DNA of 64,000 nucleotides from JAFCUW01 sp049897565 (GCF_049897565.1 NZ_JAFCWM010000003.1:186001-250000), one strand, 5' to 3'. Positions 9,715-18,636 are shown, counted from the stretch's first letter. Numbers and translations are program-made. The notes: generated by a model from the sequence alone, not told the origin.

Positions 9715-10362
9715 TTACGATAACTCGTCGAGCGGGCGTGGCCTCAGGTGTGCCACTTCGCCCCAGCTCGCCAGCGCCAGCATGCCGCCCTGCACCGTGA
9801 AGCGGTTGATGCTGGCATTCAGGACCGGAAAATTGCGCGGCGTCTCCAGCGACAGGTCGAGCGCGGCCCGGTAGGCGCACTCGAGCACGCCGCCGTGGGC
9901 GACGACGACGATGTTGCCGCCCGGATGGGCATTCGCTGCGGCGACGATGCCGGCTACCGATCGGGCGTAGAACTGACGGAAGCTTTCGGCCAAGCGGGCG
10001 CCGGCCGGCATCAAGGCGTCGCCATCCCGTGCCTGCCATGCGGCAAATTCAGCCGGGAAGCGCTGCTCGATCTCGGCATACAGCAAGCCTTCGAAGCCGC
10101 CGTAGCAGCGCTCGCGCAGCGCCGCATCCTGGCTGACGGTGATGCCGCGCGCGGCGGCGACCGCCTGCGCCGTCTGAAGCGCGCGCTGCAGGTCGCTGGC
10201 AAAGACGGCGTCGACATGCTCGCCGGCCAGCGCGCCAGCGACCGCGGCGGCCTGGCGCAGTCCTTCGGCGTTGAGGGCGATGTCGATATGACCTTGCAGG
10301 CGGCGTTCGGCGTTCCAGGCAGTTTCGCCGTGGCGGATGAGGATGATGTTGGTGTTCGGCAT
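9715..10362 (-). CDS. Histidine phosphatase family protein (phosphoglycerate mutase-like)
   Basis: About 215 residues. The N-terminal LIRHGETAWN is the phosphohistidine RHG motif; VVVAHGGVLE carries the second catalytic His, and ASDLQRALQTAQ is the usual phosphate-pocket segment. The family includes GpmB, CobC and broad phosphatases, and substrate cannot be assigned from sequence. The start is either the ATG at 10362 (MPNTNIIL) or an in-frame ATG at 10371 three codons earlier. A longer reading to 10653 overlaps the neighbouring PEBP gene out of frame and is rejected. Confidence 0.85.
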   Translation of the reverse strand: MPNTNIILIRHGETAWNAERRLQGHIDIALNAEGLRQAAAVAGALAGEHVDAVFASDLQRALQTAQAVAAARGITVSQDAALRERCYGGFEGLLYAEIEQRFPAEFAAWQARDGDALMPAGARLAESFRQFYARSVAGIVAAANAHPGGNIVVVAHGGVLECAYRAALDLSLETPRNFPVLNASINRFTVQGGMLALASWGEVAHLRPRPLDELS

Positions 10363-10408
10363 GGGCGCCATGATACCAGCCTGACCGCCCTGCTTGACCT
10401 GGGTGCGC

Positions 10409-11071
10409 TTACTTTGCCACCGATTCGGCCACTTCCGGATTGAGCGAATACACCCCGAACACCTGGGCCTCGTCGAGGATATGGCCGCGGATCGCCAGCC
10501 GCGCCTCCGGCCCGGTAAAGTTGCCTTCGAGCGGAAACGGCACATCCAGCGCGTACAGGCAGAACAGGTATGCATGCGGGCGCAGGTCATTCCACGGCGG
10601 GAATGGCCCGTCATAGCCGAAATACTCGCCCGCCATGTCGGGATCGCCAGCAAACAGGGCCGTGTAATCGTTCAGCCCCTGGCGCAACTGATGCTCGGTG
10701 CCATTCTTAATAGTGAACGGCAACAGCGGACCAGGCTTGCCGTGCGGCGTGACCATCTCGGACAACTTGCCTTCGCCCAGAGACTTGATTGCCACCGGGA
10801 TATCGACCAGCGTCCAGTGGTAGAAATCGACCCGCGGCAGATCCTCGGCCAGCAACTTGCCTTCCTGGTTCATGCCTTGCTTGACGGCAGGCGCATCGAC
10901 ATCGCGGCAAAACAGCGCCAGCGACTGGGCGCCGGACGGAACTTCGTCCCACCCCAGGTGCGGATTGCGATTGGCGGCGTAGCGCACGTGGGTGGCCGGC
11001 TCGATCTGCGCAAACGCGCATTCCGGCGGAATGACGCCGCCCTCGGTGAATGTATCGCTCCACAGTCTCAT
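10409..11071 (-). CDS. YbhB/YbcL family Raf kinase inhibitor-like protein
   Basis: 220 residues, cytosolic by absence of a signal peptide. It shows the PEBP fold signatures: NPHLGWDEVPSGAQSLAL, CRDVDAP, a central FYHWTLVDIP and YDGPFPPWNDLRPHAYLF. A good AGGAGA ribosome site precedes the ATG. It is somewhat longer than the E. coli YbhB type (about 158 residues) because of loop insertions. The bacterial role is undefined. It is 46 bases upstream of the histidine phosphatase on the same strand. Confidence 0.85.
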   Translation of the reverse strand: MRLWSDTFTEGGVIPPECAFAQIEPATHVRYAANRNPHLGWDEVPSGAQSLALFCRDVDAPAVKQGMNQEGKLLAEDLPRVDFYHWTLVDIPVAIKSLGEGKLSEMVTPHGKPGPLLPFTIKNGTEHQLRQGLNDYTALFAGDPDMAGEYFGYDGPFPPWNDLRPHAYLFCLYALDVPFPLEGNFTGPEARLAIRGHILDEAQVFGVYSLNPEVAESVAK

Positions 11072-11120
11072 TGCAGTCTCCTGCCCTATGGTCTATTGAC
11101 CGCGATGCAGGCCGGAAGTT

Positions 11121-11579
11121 TCAACCAAGGCGCGCCGCCGGTGCGATTTGCAGCCAGAACGTGACAGGCCCATCGTTGATCAACGACACTTTCATGTCTG
11201 CGCCGAACTGGCCCGTTGCTACCGTAGCATGGGCAGCGCGCGCCCGGCGCACCATATGTTCGAACAACTTCAGGCCGTCCTGCGGGCTGGCGGCCGGCGA
11301 AAAGGACGGCCGCGTGCCGGAATTGGTGTCCGCCGCCAGCGTAAATTGCGGCACCAGCAACAGGGCGCCGCCGATGTCGGCGACGCTGCGGTTCATCTTG
11401 CCTGCGTCATCGCTGAACACCCGATAGGCCAGCAATTTAGTCAGCAATACGTCGGCTTCCTTCTCGGTATCGCCCTTTTCGGCGCACACCAGCACCAGCA
11501 GGCCGGCGCCGATGGCGCCAATCTCGGCGCCATCGACGACCACGCTGGCCTGGCTGACCCGTTGCAGCAGGCCGATCAT
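11121..11579 (-). CDS. dtd: D-aminoacyl-tRNA deacylase
   Basis: 152 residues. It hydrolyses D-aminoacyl-tRNA (and Gly-tRNA-Ala), protecting translation. Family motifs are complete: MIGLLQRVSQASVVVDG at the start, VPQFTLAADTNSGTRPSFS in the middle, and the Gly-cisPro segment NDGPVTFWL near the C-terminus. The ATG overlaps the tyrS TGA (ATGA), so the two are translationally coupled; pairing a synthetase for an amino acid prone to D-mischarging with Dtd makes functional sense. Confidence 0.96.
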   Translation of the reverse strand: MIGLLQRVSQASVVVDGAEIGAIGAGLLVLVCAEKGDTEKEADVLLTKLLAYRVFSDDAGKMNRSVADIGGALLLVPQFTLAADTNSGTRPSFSPAASPQDGLKLFEHMVRRARAAHATVATGQFGADMKVSLINDGPVTFWLQIAPAARLG

Positions 11580-12841
11580 GCCGACAGCGTCACACGGGCA
11601 AACTTGCGTTTGCCCACCTGCAGCACGAACGTGCCGGCGTCGAGCTTGAGGGCCTTGTCGGCGATCACCACGCCGTCGATGCGCACGCCGCCCTGGTCGA
11701 CCATGCGCATCGCTTCCGAGGTCGACGCACACAGCCCGGCCTGCTTGAGCAGCTGCGGCAAGCCGACCGGGGCACCGGACAGCGCCAGTTCGGCCACGTC
11801 GTCCGGGATGCCGCCCTTCGAACGGTTGACGAAATCGGCCAGCGCGTCGGTAGCCGCCTGGGCCGAATGGAAACGCTCGACGATTTCCTGCGCCAGCGCC
11901 ACTTTGGCATCGCGCGGGTTCATCCCTTCGGCGACAGCCTTTTTCAATGCCGCGATGTCGGCCAGCGAGCGGAACGACAGCAATTCGAAGTAGCGCCACA
12001 TCATGACGTCGGAAATACTCATCAGCTTGGCAAACATGGTGTTGCCCGGCTCGGTGATGCCGATGTAATTGTTTTTCGACTTCGACATCTTCTCGATGCC
12101 ATCGAGTCCTTCGAGCAAGGGCATGGTCAGGATGCATTGCTGTTCCTGGCCATAATCCTTCTGCAGTTCCCTTCCCACCAGCAAATTAAATTTCTGGTCT
12201 GTTCCACCTAGCTCAAGGTCTGCTTTCAACGCGACGGAATCATAGCCTTGCATCAAAGGATAAAGGAACTCATGGACGCTGATGGGAGTCCCACTCTTGA
12301 ATCGCTTGGTAAAATCGTCGCGCTCCATCATTCTTGCCACGGTGTAGCGCGATGACAATTCGATCATGCCGCGCGCCCCGAGCGGATCGGACCACTCGGA
12401 GTTGTAGCGAATTTCCGTGCGTGACGCATCAAGTACCAGCGATGCCTGCTTGAAGTAAGTCATCGCGTTAAGTTCAATTTGTTCCCGTGTCAGCGGCGGG
12501 CGCGTGATGTTCCGGCCGGAAGGGTCGCCGATCATCGACGTGAAGTCGCCAATCAGGAAGATCACCTGGTGCCCCAGGTTTTGCAACTGGCGCATCTTGT
12601 TCAATACCACCGTGTGGCCGAGGTGCAGGTCGGGCGCGGTGGGGTCCAGGCCAAGTTTGATGCGCAGCGGCTTGCCGCTCCGTTCAGACCGTGCAAGCTT
12701 TTGGGCGAATTCGGCCTCGATGAGCAGCTCGTCGACGCCGCGTTTGATCATGGCAAGCGCTTCCCGCACGTTGTCTGTCAGCGGCAGCGCAGGTGAAGCC
12801 GGCGCGGCGGCAGCGCTCTTGGAGGGTGAGGAAGTGGTCAT
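11576..12841 (-). CDS. tyrS: Tyrosine--tRNA ligase
   Basis: 421 residues. Class I synthetase. The HIGH-type motif is LDPTAPDLHLGHTVV, the KMSKS motif is KMSKSKNNYIGI, and the C-terminal S4 RNA-binding domain is visible (LLKQAGLCASTSEAMRMVDQ, VRIDGVVI). An Ala/Ser-rich N-terminal leader of about 20 residues precedes the core. It is divergent from the M23 peptidase gene across about 150 bases of shared upstream region. Confidence 0.97.
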   Translation of the reverse strand: MTTSSPSKSAAAAPASPALPLTDNVREALAMIKRGVDELLIEAEFAQKLARSERSGKPLRIKLGLDPTAPDLHLGHTVVLNKMRQLQNLGHQVIFLIGDFTSMIGDPSGRNITRPPLTREQIELNAMTYFKQASLVLDASRTEIRYNSEWSDPLGARGMIELSSRYTVARMMERDDFTKRFKSGTPISVHEFLYPLMQGYDSVALKADLELGGTDQKFNLLVGRELQKDYGQEQQCILTMPLLEGLDGIEKMSKSKNNYIGITEPGNTMFAKLMSISDVMMWRYFELLSFRSLADIAALKKAVAEGMNPRDAKVALAQEIVERFHSAQAATDALADFVNRSKGGIPDDVAELALSGAPVGLPQLLKQAGLCASTSEAMRMVDQGGVRIDGVVIADKALKLDAGTFVLQVGKRKFARVTLSA

Positions 12842-12892
12842 ATGGTCTTATCAACTGATCTTCAAAAAAGTGGGGCAGGCGCGAGAGTTTGC

Positions 12893-12898
12893 TATAAT
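12893..12898 (+). promoter_or_regulatory. Perfect -10 box upstream of the M23 peptidase gene
   Basis: TATAAT in GTTTGCTATAATGCCCG, in the tyrS/M23 divergent intergenic region. No convincing -35 hexamer lies 16-18 bases upstream, so this may rely on an activator or an extended -10. The predicted start of transcription is about 12905, followed by a possible 11-codon leader ORF (12923-12958). Confidence 0.45.
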
Positions 12899-12999
12899 GC
12901 CCGATCCTATTAACGTTGCCCAATGAAAACTAATCAAACCAATAACAAGAAAAAGTAGTGATCCATTGGATGTTCAAGCGGCAAATTTTAACTGATTGC

Positions 13000-14367
13000 A
13001 TGAACCCTACACACAAAATCACAGGTAAGCGCTGGACCGGCCTGCTGGGAACGACGCGAAAGGTGCGCATCATCAGCGCCAGCGCTATCTTCCTTGCAGT
13101 TTGCGCATTCGGAGCCGCTGGCGTCGCGCCATTGGCACCGGATGCGTCCGATGTCCCAGTCAAATCCATCGCCCAAGACCTGGAACTGCCGAACCTGGCC
13201 GACCAGATTTCCGCGCTCCAGCAAGAGCCACAGCAATTCATCCACGAAGAAAAAGTGCGCCCAGGCGATTCGCTCGCCTCGCTGCTGTATCGCCTCGGTG
13301 TCGATGACCAGGGCGCGATCGCCTTCATCAAGAGCGACAAGGTCGCCAAGGGTGTCATGCAGCTCAAAACCGGCAAGCGCGTGCAGGCCAAGACCGACGA
13401 AGACGGCGAGCTGCAGTGGCTGCGCGCGACCGTGGTCGACGCCAACGACAACCCGGTCAAGAATATTTCGATCACCCGCAAGGATGACAAGTTCGTCGCC
13501 CTCGAATCGGCGCCCCAGCTCGAGCGGCGCATCGAAATGCGTGCGCGCCAGATTACCAATTCGCTGTATTCGGCGACCGATTCGAGCACCGACGGCGGCA
13601 AGCTGCCCGACTCGATCGTCGCCCAGATCATCGAGATGTTCTCGACCAGCATCGACTTCCGTACCGACCTGAAACGCGGCGACCGCTTCAATGTGGTCTA
13701 TGAAACGTTCTGGCAAGACGGCGAGATGGTGCGTACCGGCCGCATCCTCGCCGGCGAATTCGTCAACCGCGGCGTCAGCTATCAGTCGGTCTGGTTCGAA
13801 GACCCGACCAGCAAGCAACGCGGCGGCTACTACACGTTCGACGGCAAGGCGCTGAAGAAGGCGTTCCTCAAGTCGCCACTCGAGTTCTCGCGCATTTCAT
13901 CGGGCTTTTCGAACCGCATCCATCCAATTTCCGGCGCCTGGAAAGCCCACAAGGGTATCGACTACGCCGCCGCACTGGGCACGCCGATCCGCGCCTCCGC
14001 CGATGGCGTGATCGACTTCGCCGGCGTCTCCGGCGGCTACGGCAACATGGTCGTCGTCAAGCACTGGGCCAGCTACACCACCGCCTACGCCCACATGAGC
14101 CGGTTTGCACCAGGCATGCGCAAGGGCACGAAAATCAGCCAGGGCGACATCATCGGTTATGTCGGTTCGACCGGCTGGTCGACCGGCGCCCACCTGCACT
14201 ACGAATTCCGTGTCAACAACGAAGCGCGCGATCCGTCGTCGATCAACATGATCTCCCAGGCGCCGCTGACGCCGGCCGAACTGGCACGCTTCAAGGGTTC
14301 GGCAGCCGACATGACCCACCGCTTCGCGCTGCTGCGCCCGGGCGGCAACTCGATGGCAGCCCGCTAG
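13000..14367 (+). CDS. M23 family metallopeptidase (LytM-type, OapA/LysM-like N-terminus)
   Basis: 455 residues from the ATG at 13000; in-frame GTG 12958 and ATG 12970 are alternatives. One membrane anchor or signal near residues 22-45 (VRIISASAIFLAVCAFGAAG). A LysM/OapA-like module VRPGDSLASLLYRLGV follows at about residue 85, then a linker, then the zinc endopeptidase domain with HPISGAWKAHKGIDYAA and HLHYEF supplying the metal ligands and catalytic His. It likely trims peptidoglycan cross-links in the periplasm. A strong terminator follows. Confidence 0.92.
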   Translation: MNPTHKITGKRWTGLLGTTRKVRIISASAIFLAVCAFGAAGVAPLAPDASDVPVKSIAQDLELPNLADQISALQQEPQQFIHEEKVRPGDSLASLLYRLGVDDQGAIAFIKSDKVAKGVMQLKTGKRVQAKTDEDGELQWLRATVVDANDNPVKNISITRKDDKFVALESAPQLERRIEMRARQITNSLYSATDSSTDGGKLPDSIVAQIIEMFSTSIDFRTDLKRGDRFNVVYETFWQDGEMVRTGRILAGEFVNRGVSYQSVWFEDPTSKQRGGYYTFDGKALKKAFLKSPLEFSRISSGFSNRIHPISGAWKAHKGIDYAAALGTPIRASADGVIDFAGVSGGYGNMVVVKHWASYTTAYAHMSRFAPGMRKGTKISQGDIIGYVGSTGWSTGAHLHYEFRVNNEARDPSSINMISQAPLTPAELARFKGSAADMTHRFALLRPGGNSMAAR

Positions 14368-14394
14368 TTCATCGTTCGCGCGCGCACCCATCAT

Positions 14395-14429
14395 GGGCGG
14401 AAAAGCACAGCTTTCCCGCCCATTTTTTT
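14395..14429 (+). terminator. Rho-independent terminator after the M23 peptidase gene
   Basis: GGGCGGAAAAGC pairs with GCTTTCCCGCCC (one mismatch) around a 2-base loop and is followed by ATTTTTTT. It lies 28 bases after the M23 stop and ends just before anmK, so anmK probably needs its own promoter or read-through. Confidence 0.85.
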
Positions 14430-14439
14430 GAGCCAACCA

Positions 14440-15543
14440 TTGACCACTCTCTCTTCCCTGTATATCGGCCTGATGTCCGGCACCAGCCTGGACGGTGTTG
14501 ACGGCGTGCTGGCCGACTTCGCCGACGACGGCGCCATCCGCACCTTGGGCGCCGCCTTCGTCCCGTTCAGCGCGCAATTGCGTGCCGGCCTGATGGCGCT
14601 GCAAGCGGCGGGCGTCAATGAAATCGAGCGCGAGGCGATTGCCGGCAACCAGATCGCCGCCGCCTACGCCGCCTGCGTGGCGCAGTTGTTGCCGGCAGCA
14701 AGCGGGCCGGTGCGCGCCATCGCCGCGCATGGCCAGACCGTTCGCCACCGGCCGGAGCTCGGTTTCACGCGCCAGACCATCAATGCGGCACTGCTGGCCG
14801 AACTGACCGGCATCGACGTGGTTGCCGACTTCCGCAGCCGCGACGTTGCCGCCGGCGGCCAGGGCGCACCGCTGGTGCCCGCTTACCACCACGTCCAGTT
14901 CGGCAAGCCCGGCCAGACCCGGGTGGTGGTCAATATCGGCGGCATCGGCAACATCAGCGTGCTGCATGCCGATGGCGCCGTCACCGGTTTCGACACCGGG
15001 CCGGGCAACGTGCTGATGGACGGCTGGATCGCCCGCCACCAGGGCAAGGATTACGACGAGGACGGCGCCTGGGCGGCCACTGGGCGAGCCAATGCGGCGC
15101 TGATGGCAGTGCTGCTGGCAGAACCCTACTTTGCCATTACCGGGCCAAAGAGCACCGGCCGCGACCTGTTTCACATGGAGTGGCTCGACACGATGCTGGC
15201 GCGCAGCCCGGCCCTGCCGGCCGCCGACGTGCAGGCCACATTGACGCAGCTGACGGCGGTGTCGATCGCGCGCGCGATCCATGGCGAAGCCGGCGACATC
15301 GATGCTGTGTATGTGTGCGGGGGCGGCGCCTACAACGGCACACTGATGCGGGAACTGGCGGCGGCGCTGGGCAGCAACGTCACGATGGAGTCGACCGCGG
15401 TGCTCGGCGTGGCGCCGAACCGCGTCGAGGCGCTGGCGTTCGCCTGGCTGGCGTATCGCTTCTGCCAACGCAAAGCGGGCAATCTGCCCGCTGTGACCGG
15501 GGCAAAGGGCGGCCGGATTCTCGGCGCGCTTTACCCCGCGTAA
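14440..15543 (+). CDS. anmK: Anhydro-N-acetylmuramic acid kinase
   Basis: 367 residues. It phosphorylates and opens 1,6-anhydro-MurNAc during cell-wall recycling. Motifs: LYIGLMSGTSLDGVDGVL (ATP/sugar site), AHGQTVRHRP, VADFRSRDVAAGGQGAPLVP, NIGGIGNISVL and DTGPGNVLMDGW. No ATG fits the N-terminus. TTG at 14440 gives MTTLSSLYIG; the earlier in-frame TTG at 14428 sits inside the preceding terminator T-tract and is less likely. It converges on erpA across a short hairpin. Confidence 0.95.
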   Translation: MTTLSSLYIGLMSGTSLDGVDGVLADFADDGAIRTLGAAFVPFSAQLRAGLMALQAAGVNEIEREAIAGNQIAAAYAACVAQLLPAASGPVRAIAAHGQTVRHRPELGFTRQTINAALLAELTGIDVVADFRSRDVAAGGQGAPLVPAYHHVQFGKPGQTRVVVNIGGIGNISVLHADGAVTGFDTGPGNVLMDGWIARHQGKDYDEDGAWAATGRANAALMAVLLAEPYFAITGPKSTGRDLFHMEWLDTMLARSPALPAADVQATLTQLTAVSIARAIHGEAGDIDAVYVCGGGAYNGTLMRELAAALGSNVTMESTAVLGVAPNRVEALAFAWLAYRFCQRKAGNLPAVTGAKGGRILGALYPA

Positions 15544-15551
15544 TGAAGACT

Positions 15552-15571
15552 GCTGCCCTGCTCAGGGCAGC
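15552..15571. terminator. Perfect 9-bp stem hairpin between convergent anmK and erpA
   Basis: GCTGCCCTG-CT-CAGGGCAGC, a perfect inverted repeat with a 2-base loop, sits in the 35-base gap between the two stop codons. There is no T-tract, so it may act as a weak bidirectional terminator. Confidence 0.5.
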
Positions 15572-15578
15572 GTGGAAC

Positions 15579-15941
15579 TTAAGCCGAGAACGACGAACCG
15601 CAGCCGCAGGTCGAGGTGGCGGTTGGGTTCTTGATGACGAACTGGGCGCCTTCGAGGTCGTCCTTGTAGTCGATTTCGGCGCCCACCAGGTACTGGTAGC
15701 TCATCGAATCGATCAGCAGCTGGACGCCGTTCTTGACCATCGTCGTGTCGTCTTCGTTGACGATTTCGTCGAAGGTGAACCCGTACTGGAAGCCCGAGCA
15801 TCCGCCTCCCTGCACGAACACACGCAGTTTCAGGTCCGGATTGCCCTCTTCCTCGATCAGCTGCGCGACCTTTTGCGCGGCACTGTCGGTGAAGATAATC
15901 GGCGACGGGATGACGTCTTGCATTTCGGCTACTGCATTCAT
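15579..15941 (-). CDS. erpA: Iron-sulfur cluster insertion protein ErpA
   Basis: 120 residues. A-type carrier that delivers [4Fe-4S]/[2Fe-2S] clusters to apo-proteins. The three conserved cysteines are present in VQGGGCSGFQYGF and the C-terminal TCGCGSSFSA. The preceding LRVFVQ strand and SMSYQYLVGAEIDYKDDLEG are typical ErpA. It lies directly upstream of a bactofilin gene's downstream end, on the same strand (52-base gap). Confidence 0.96.
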   Translation of the reverse strand: MNAVAEMQDVIPSPIIFTDSAAQKVAQLIEEEGNPDLKLRVFVQGGGCSGFQYGFTFDEIVNEDDTTMVKNGVQLLIDSMSYQYLVGAEIDYKDDLEGAQFVIKNPTATSTCGCGSSFSA

Positions 15942-15993
15942 GGGTGACTCCTACTTGGGTACAATTGGAGCCATTATAGACTGTTGACGGCTC

Positions 15994-16392
15994 TCACGCT
16001 TCGCTTGCTTCAGCAACGGCCAGGTGGAACACCGGCTCCCCCGTCAACTGATGGGTAAGCTTGCCGGTGACGGTCGCGCCGCCGTGCATTTCCAACAGTT
16101 TGTAATGGACATCACCTATGATGCGGCCTTTCGGCTGAAGTTCAAGCAGTTCGGACGCAAAAACCGAACCGGCGATGTATCCGTTGACCACCAGGTTGGC
16201 GCAGCGCACCTCGCCTTCGATTCGGGCATGCTCGGACACGATCAGCACATTGTCGGGGCCGTCGGCGGCGACGACGTTGCCGTGCACTTCGCCGTCAATG
16301 CGCAAGCCGCCGGTAAAGCACAGGTCGCCCTCGATACGGGCGGAGATGCCGATAAGGCTGTCAATTTCACTTTTGGCGTTACGACCGAACAT
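15994..16392 (-). CDS. Bactofilin (polymer-forming cytoskeletal protein)
   Basis: 132 residues from MFGRNAKSEID; a ten-residue upstream extension is not family-like. The central beta-helix repeats are visible as strand-turn units (IEGDLCFTGGLRIDGEVHGN, ARIEGEVRCANLVVNGYIAG, LQPKGRIIGDVHYKLLEMHG), ending in a short disordered tail. Bactofilins polymerise without nucleotides and position envelope enzymes. The order argC-bactofilin-erpA is common in Burkholderiales. Confidence 0.92.
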   Translation of the reverse strand: MFGRNAKSEIDSLIGISARIEGDLCFTGGLRIDGEVHGNVVAADGPDNVLIVSEHARIEGEVRCANLVVNGYIAGSVFASELLELQPKGRIIGDVHYKLLEMHGGATVTGKLTHQLTGEPVFHLAVAEASEA

Positions 16393-16557
16393 ATTGGCTG
16401 TCCTCGCAGTGACTAATCGCAAGAGGCGATCGATGCTGATTGCAAATTCAATCAGACGTTGATCAATTTACCGTTCCCAACGTCCGCCGCTTTGATCTAG
16501 ATCGTCGCCACCGGCGTATTTCTTCGCGCCAGCGCCGATCAGCCGTTTAGTCCAGCG

Positions 16558-17595
16558 TTAAGGCAACAGCGCGATATGCTTCAATCCGGTCGATTCCGGC
16601 AGGCCGAACATCAGGTTCATACACTGCACTGCCTGGCCGGCGGCGCCTTTGACCAGGTTATCCTGCACCACCAGGATAACCACCATGTCCGAGCCATCCG
16701 GGCGATGCAGCGCCAGGCGCAGCATGTTCGAGCCGCGCGTCGAGCGCGTTTCCGGATGCGAGCCGAACGGCATCACGTCGACAAACGGCTCGTCCTGGTA
16801 TTGCTTTTCGAACAACGCCTGCAGTGCGTCATTGCTGATTTCCTTGGTCAGGCGCGCGTACAGCGTCGCATGCATGCCGCGGATCATCGGTACCAGGTGC
16901 GGCGTAAACACCAGGCCGACCTTGTCGTCGGTGTAGCGCTGCAGCTGGGCCGACGTTTCTGGCGTGTGGCGATGGCCGGCCACGCCATAGGCCTTGAAAT
17001 TGTCGCTCGACTCCGAGAACAGCGTGCCGATCTCGGCCTTGCGACCGGCGCCGGAGACGCCCGACTTGGCATCGGCGATCAGGCTGGACGCATCGACGAG
17101 GCCGGCCTTGAGCAGCGGATAGAATCCGAGCTGCATCGTGGTCGGATAGCAACCCGGGTTAGCGATCAGCTTGGCCGCCTTAATCGCCTCGCGATTGAGT
17201 TCCGGCAAGCCATATACCGCCTGCTCCAGCAGTTCCGGCGCCGTGTGCGGGATCTTGTACCACTTCTCGAAGACGGCCTGGTCTTTCAGGCGGAAGTCGG
17301 CGGCCAGGTCGATGACCTTGACGCCGGCGGCCAGCAGTGCCGGCGCTTGCGCCATGGCAACGCCGTGCGGGGTCGCGAAGAACACCACGTCGCACTTGGC
17401 CAGGTCGACCTTGTCGGGCGCCGAGAATGCCAGGTCGACATGACCGCGCAGTGACGGGAACATGTCGGCGACCGGCAGGCCGTCCTCCTTGCGCGACGTG
17501 ATGGCGATCAGTTGCGCATCTGGATGGGCCGACAGCAATCGCAGCAATTCCACGCCTGTGTACCCGGTTCCGCCTACGATGCCAACTTTGATCAT
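16558..17595 (-). CDS. argC: N-acetyl-gamma-glutamyl-phosphate reductase
   Basis: 345 residues, type 1 ArgC length. NADPH-dependent third step of arginine biosynthesis. N-terminal Rossmann motif VGIVGGTGYTGVELLRLL; catalytic Cys in LIANPGCYPT; substrate-site GRKAEIG and the His-containing PMIRGMHATLYAR; C-terminal QAVQCMNLMFGLPE. The start is the ATG giving MIKVGIVGG; the open frame continues to 17787, but that part overlaps a repeat and the rpsI terminator. Confidence 0.97.
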   Translation of the reverse strand: MIKVGIVGGTGYTGVELLRLLSAHPDAQLIAITSRKEDGLPVADMFPSLRGHVDLAFSAPDKVDLAKCDVVFFATPHGVAMAQAPALLAAGVKVIDLAADFRLKDQAVFEKWYKIPHTAPELLEQAVYGLPELNREAIKAAKLIANPGCYPTTMQLGFYPLLKAGLVDASSLIADAKSGVSGAGRKAEIGTLFSESSDNFKAYGVAGHRHTPETSAQLQRYTDDKVGLVFTPHLVPMIRGMHATLYARLTKEISNDALQALFEKQYQDEPFVDVMPFGSHPETRSTRGSNMLRLALHRPDGSDMVVILVVQDNLVKGAAGQAVQCMNLMFGLPESTGLKHIALLP

Positions 17596-17693
17596 GTCTG
17601 TTCCTTCAAATATAAGAATAAGGTGCTGCCTGAAGCAAGAATGCAATTTTAACAGCCCGCAAAAATTCGCGCGCCGCGTTACACACAACACAC

Positions 17694-17719
17694 CGGGGTC
17701 AGACCTAGGTCTGACCCCG
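17694..17719. repeat. 26-base perfect palindrome, GGGGTCAG family
   Basis: CGGGGTCAGACC-TA-GGTCTGACCCCG. One of six sites in this window built on the same GGGGTCAG/CTGACCCC core. It lies upstream of argC and immediately before the rpsI terminator (minus-strand sense), that is, in the gap between two transcription units. Confidence 0.7.
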
Positions 17720-17735
17720 ATGTTATAAATAGGCG

Positions 17736-17773
17736 AAAAAAAGCCGCCGGGCTTCGCAGCCGGCGGCTTTTTC
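17736..17773 (-). terminator. Rho-independent terminator of the rplM-rpsI operon
   Basis: GCCGCCGG and CCGGCGGC form an 8-bp GC stem with a 9-base loop. On the minus strand it is followed by a run of seven T (plus-strand A 17736-17742), with A residues on the other side, so it may act in both directions. Confidence 0.85.
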
Positions 17774-17805
17774 GCGCAGCGCCGCAAGGCGCCGCAGCAG
17801 GCGAA

Positions 17806-18198
17806 TTAACGCTTCGAGAATTGCTTTGCGCGACGTGCTTTGCGCAGACCAACTTTTTTACGCTCGACTTCACGGGCATCGCGAGTAACGAAACCGGCAC
17901 GTGCCAGGTCGCCCTTCAGCGTAGCGTCGTAGTCGATCAGGGCGCGGGTGATGCCGTGGCGAACTGCACCAGCTTGGCCGGACTCACCACCACCGTGAAC
18001 GTTGATCTTGATGTCAAAACGCTCGACATTGCCGGTCAGTTCCAGCGGCTGGCGAATGACCATCATCGCCGTTTCGCGCGAGAAGTAATCAGTCGCCGGC
18101 TTGCCATTGACGATGATTTGGCCAGTGCCAACTTTGATGAAGACGCGAGCGACTGCACTCTTGCGACGGCCGGTGCCGTAATTGTAGTTACCGATCAT
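17806..18198 (-). CDS. rpsI: 30S ribosomal protein S9
   Basis: 130 residues. It shows YGTGRRKSAVARVFIK at the N-terminus, HGGGESGQAGAVRHGITRAL, and the invariant basic C-terminal tail KKVGLRKARRAKQFSKR that reaches the P-site tRNA. It is 9 bases downstream of rplM in the standard rplM-rpsI operon. Confidence 0.99.
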   Translation of the reverse strand: MIGNYNYGTGRRKSAVARVFIKVGTGQIIVNGKPATDYFSRETAMMVIRQPLELTGNVERFDIKINVHGGGESGQAGAVRHGITRALIDYDATLKGDLARAGFVTRDAREVERKKVGLRKARRAKQFSKR

Positions 18199-18207
18199 GT
18201 CAGCTCC

Positions 18208-18636
18208 TTAGAGAACGAGTGCTTTAGGTTGCTGCGCAGCGTGCGGATGGGAACCTTCCGCGTACACTTTGAGCTTCTTGATCATCGCGTAGCCGAGCGG
18301 GCCCTTAGGCAGCATGCCCTTGACCGCTTTTTCGAGCGCGCGACCCGGAAAACGCTGTTGCATTTTCAGGAAATTGGTTTCGTAGATACCACCTGGGTAA
18401 CCGGAGTGACGATAATACGTCTTCTCAGTGGCCTTGGTACCGGTCACGCGCAGTTTGCCTGCATTGATTACGACGATGAAATCGCCGGTGTCGACGTGCG
18501 GAGTGAATTCAGGTTTGTGCTTGCCGCGCAGTCGGAGTGCCACTTCGCTGGCAACACGTCCGAGGATCAGATCCGTCGCGTCAATCACTAACCAATCGCG
18601 CTGGACTTCATGTCCTTTAGCGGAAAAAGTTTTCAT
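18208..18636 (-). CDS. rplM: 50S ribosomal protein L13
   Basis: 142 residues. Family features: WLVIDATDLILGRVASEVA, GDFIVVINAGKLRVTG and the MLPKGPLGYAMIKKLKVYAG-type motif (here KVYAEGSHPH). First gene of the operon, preceded by a clear sigma-70 promoter. Confidence 0.99.
   Translation of the reverse strand: MKTFSAKGHEVQRDWLVIDATDLILGRVASEVALRLRGKHKPEFTPHVDTGDFIVVINAGKLRVTGTKATEKTYYRHSGYPGGIYETNFLKMQQRFPGRALEKAVKGMLPKGPLGYAMIKKLKVYAEGSHPHAAQQPKALVL

Noticed and set aside
12871..12893. Sigma-54 promoter upstream of the M23 gene
   Set aside because: The GG and TTGC elements are present but one base off the required spacing; TATAAT is a simpler reading.
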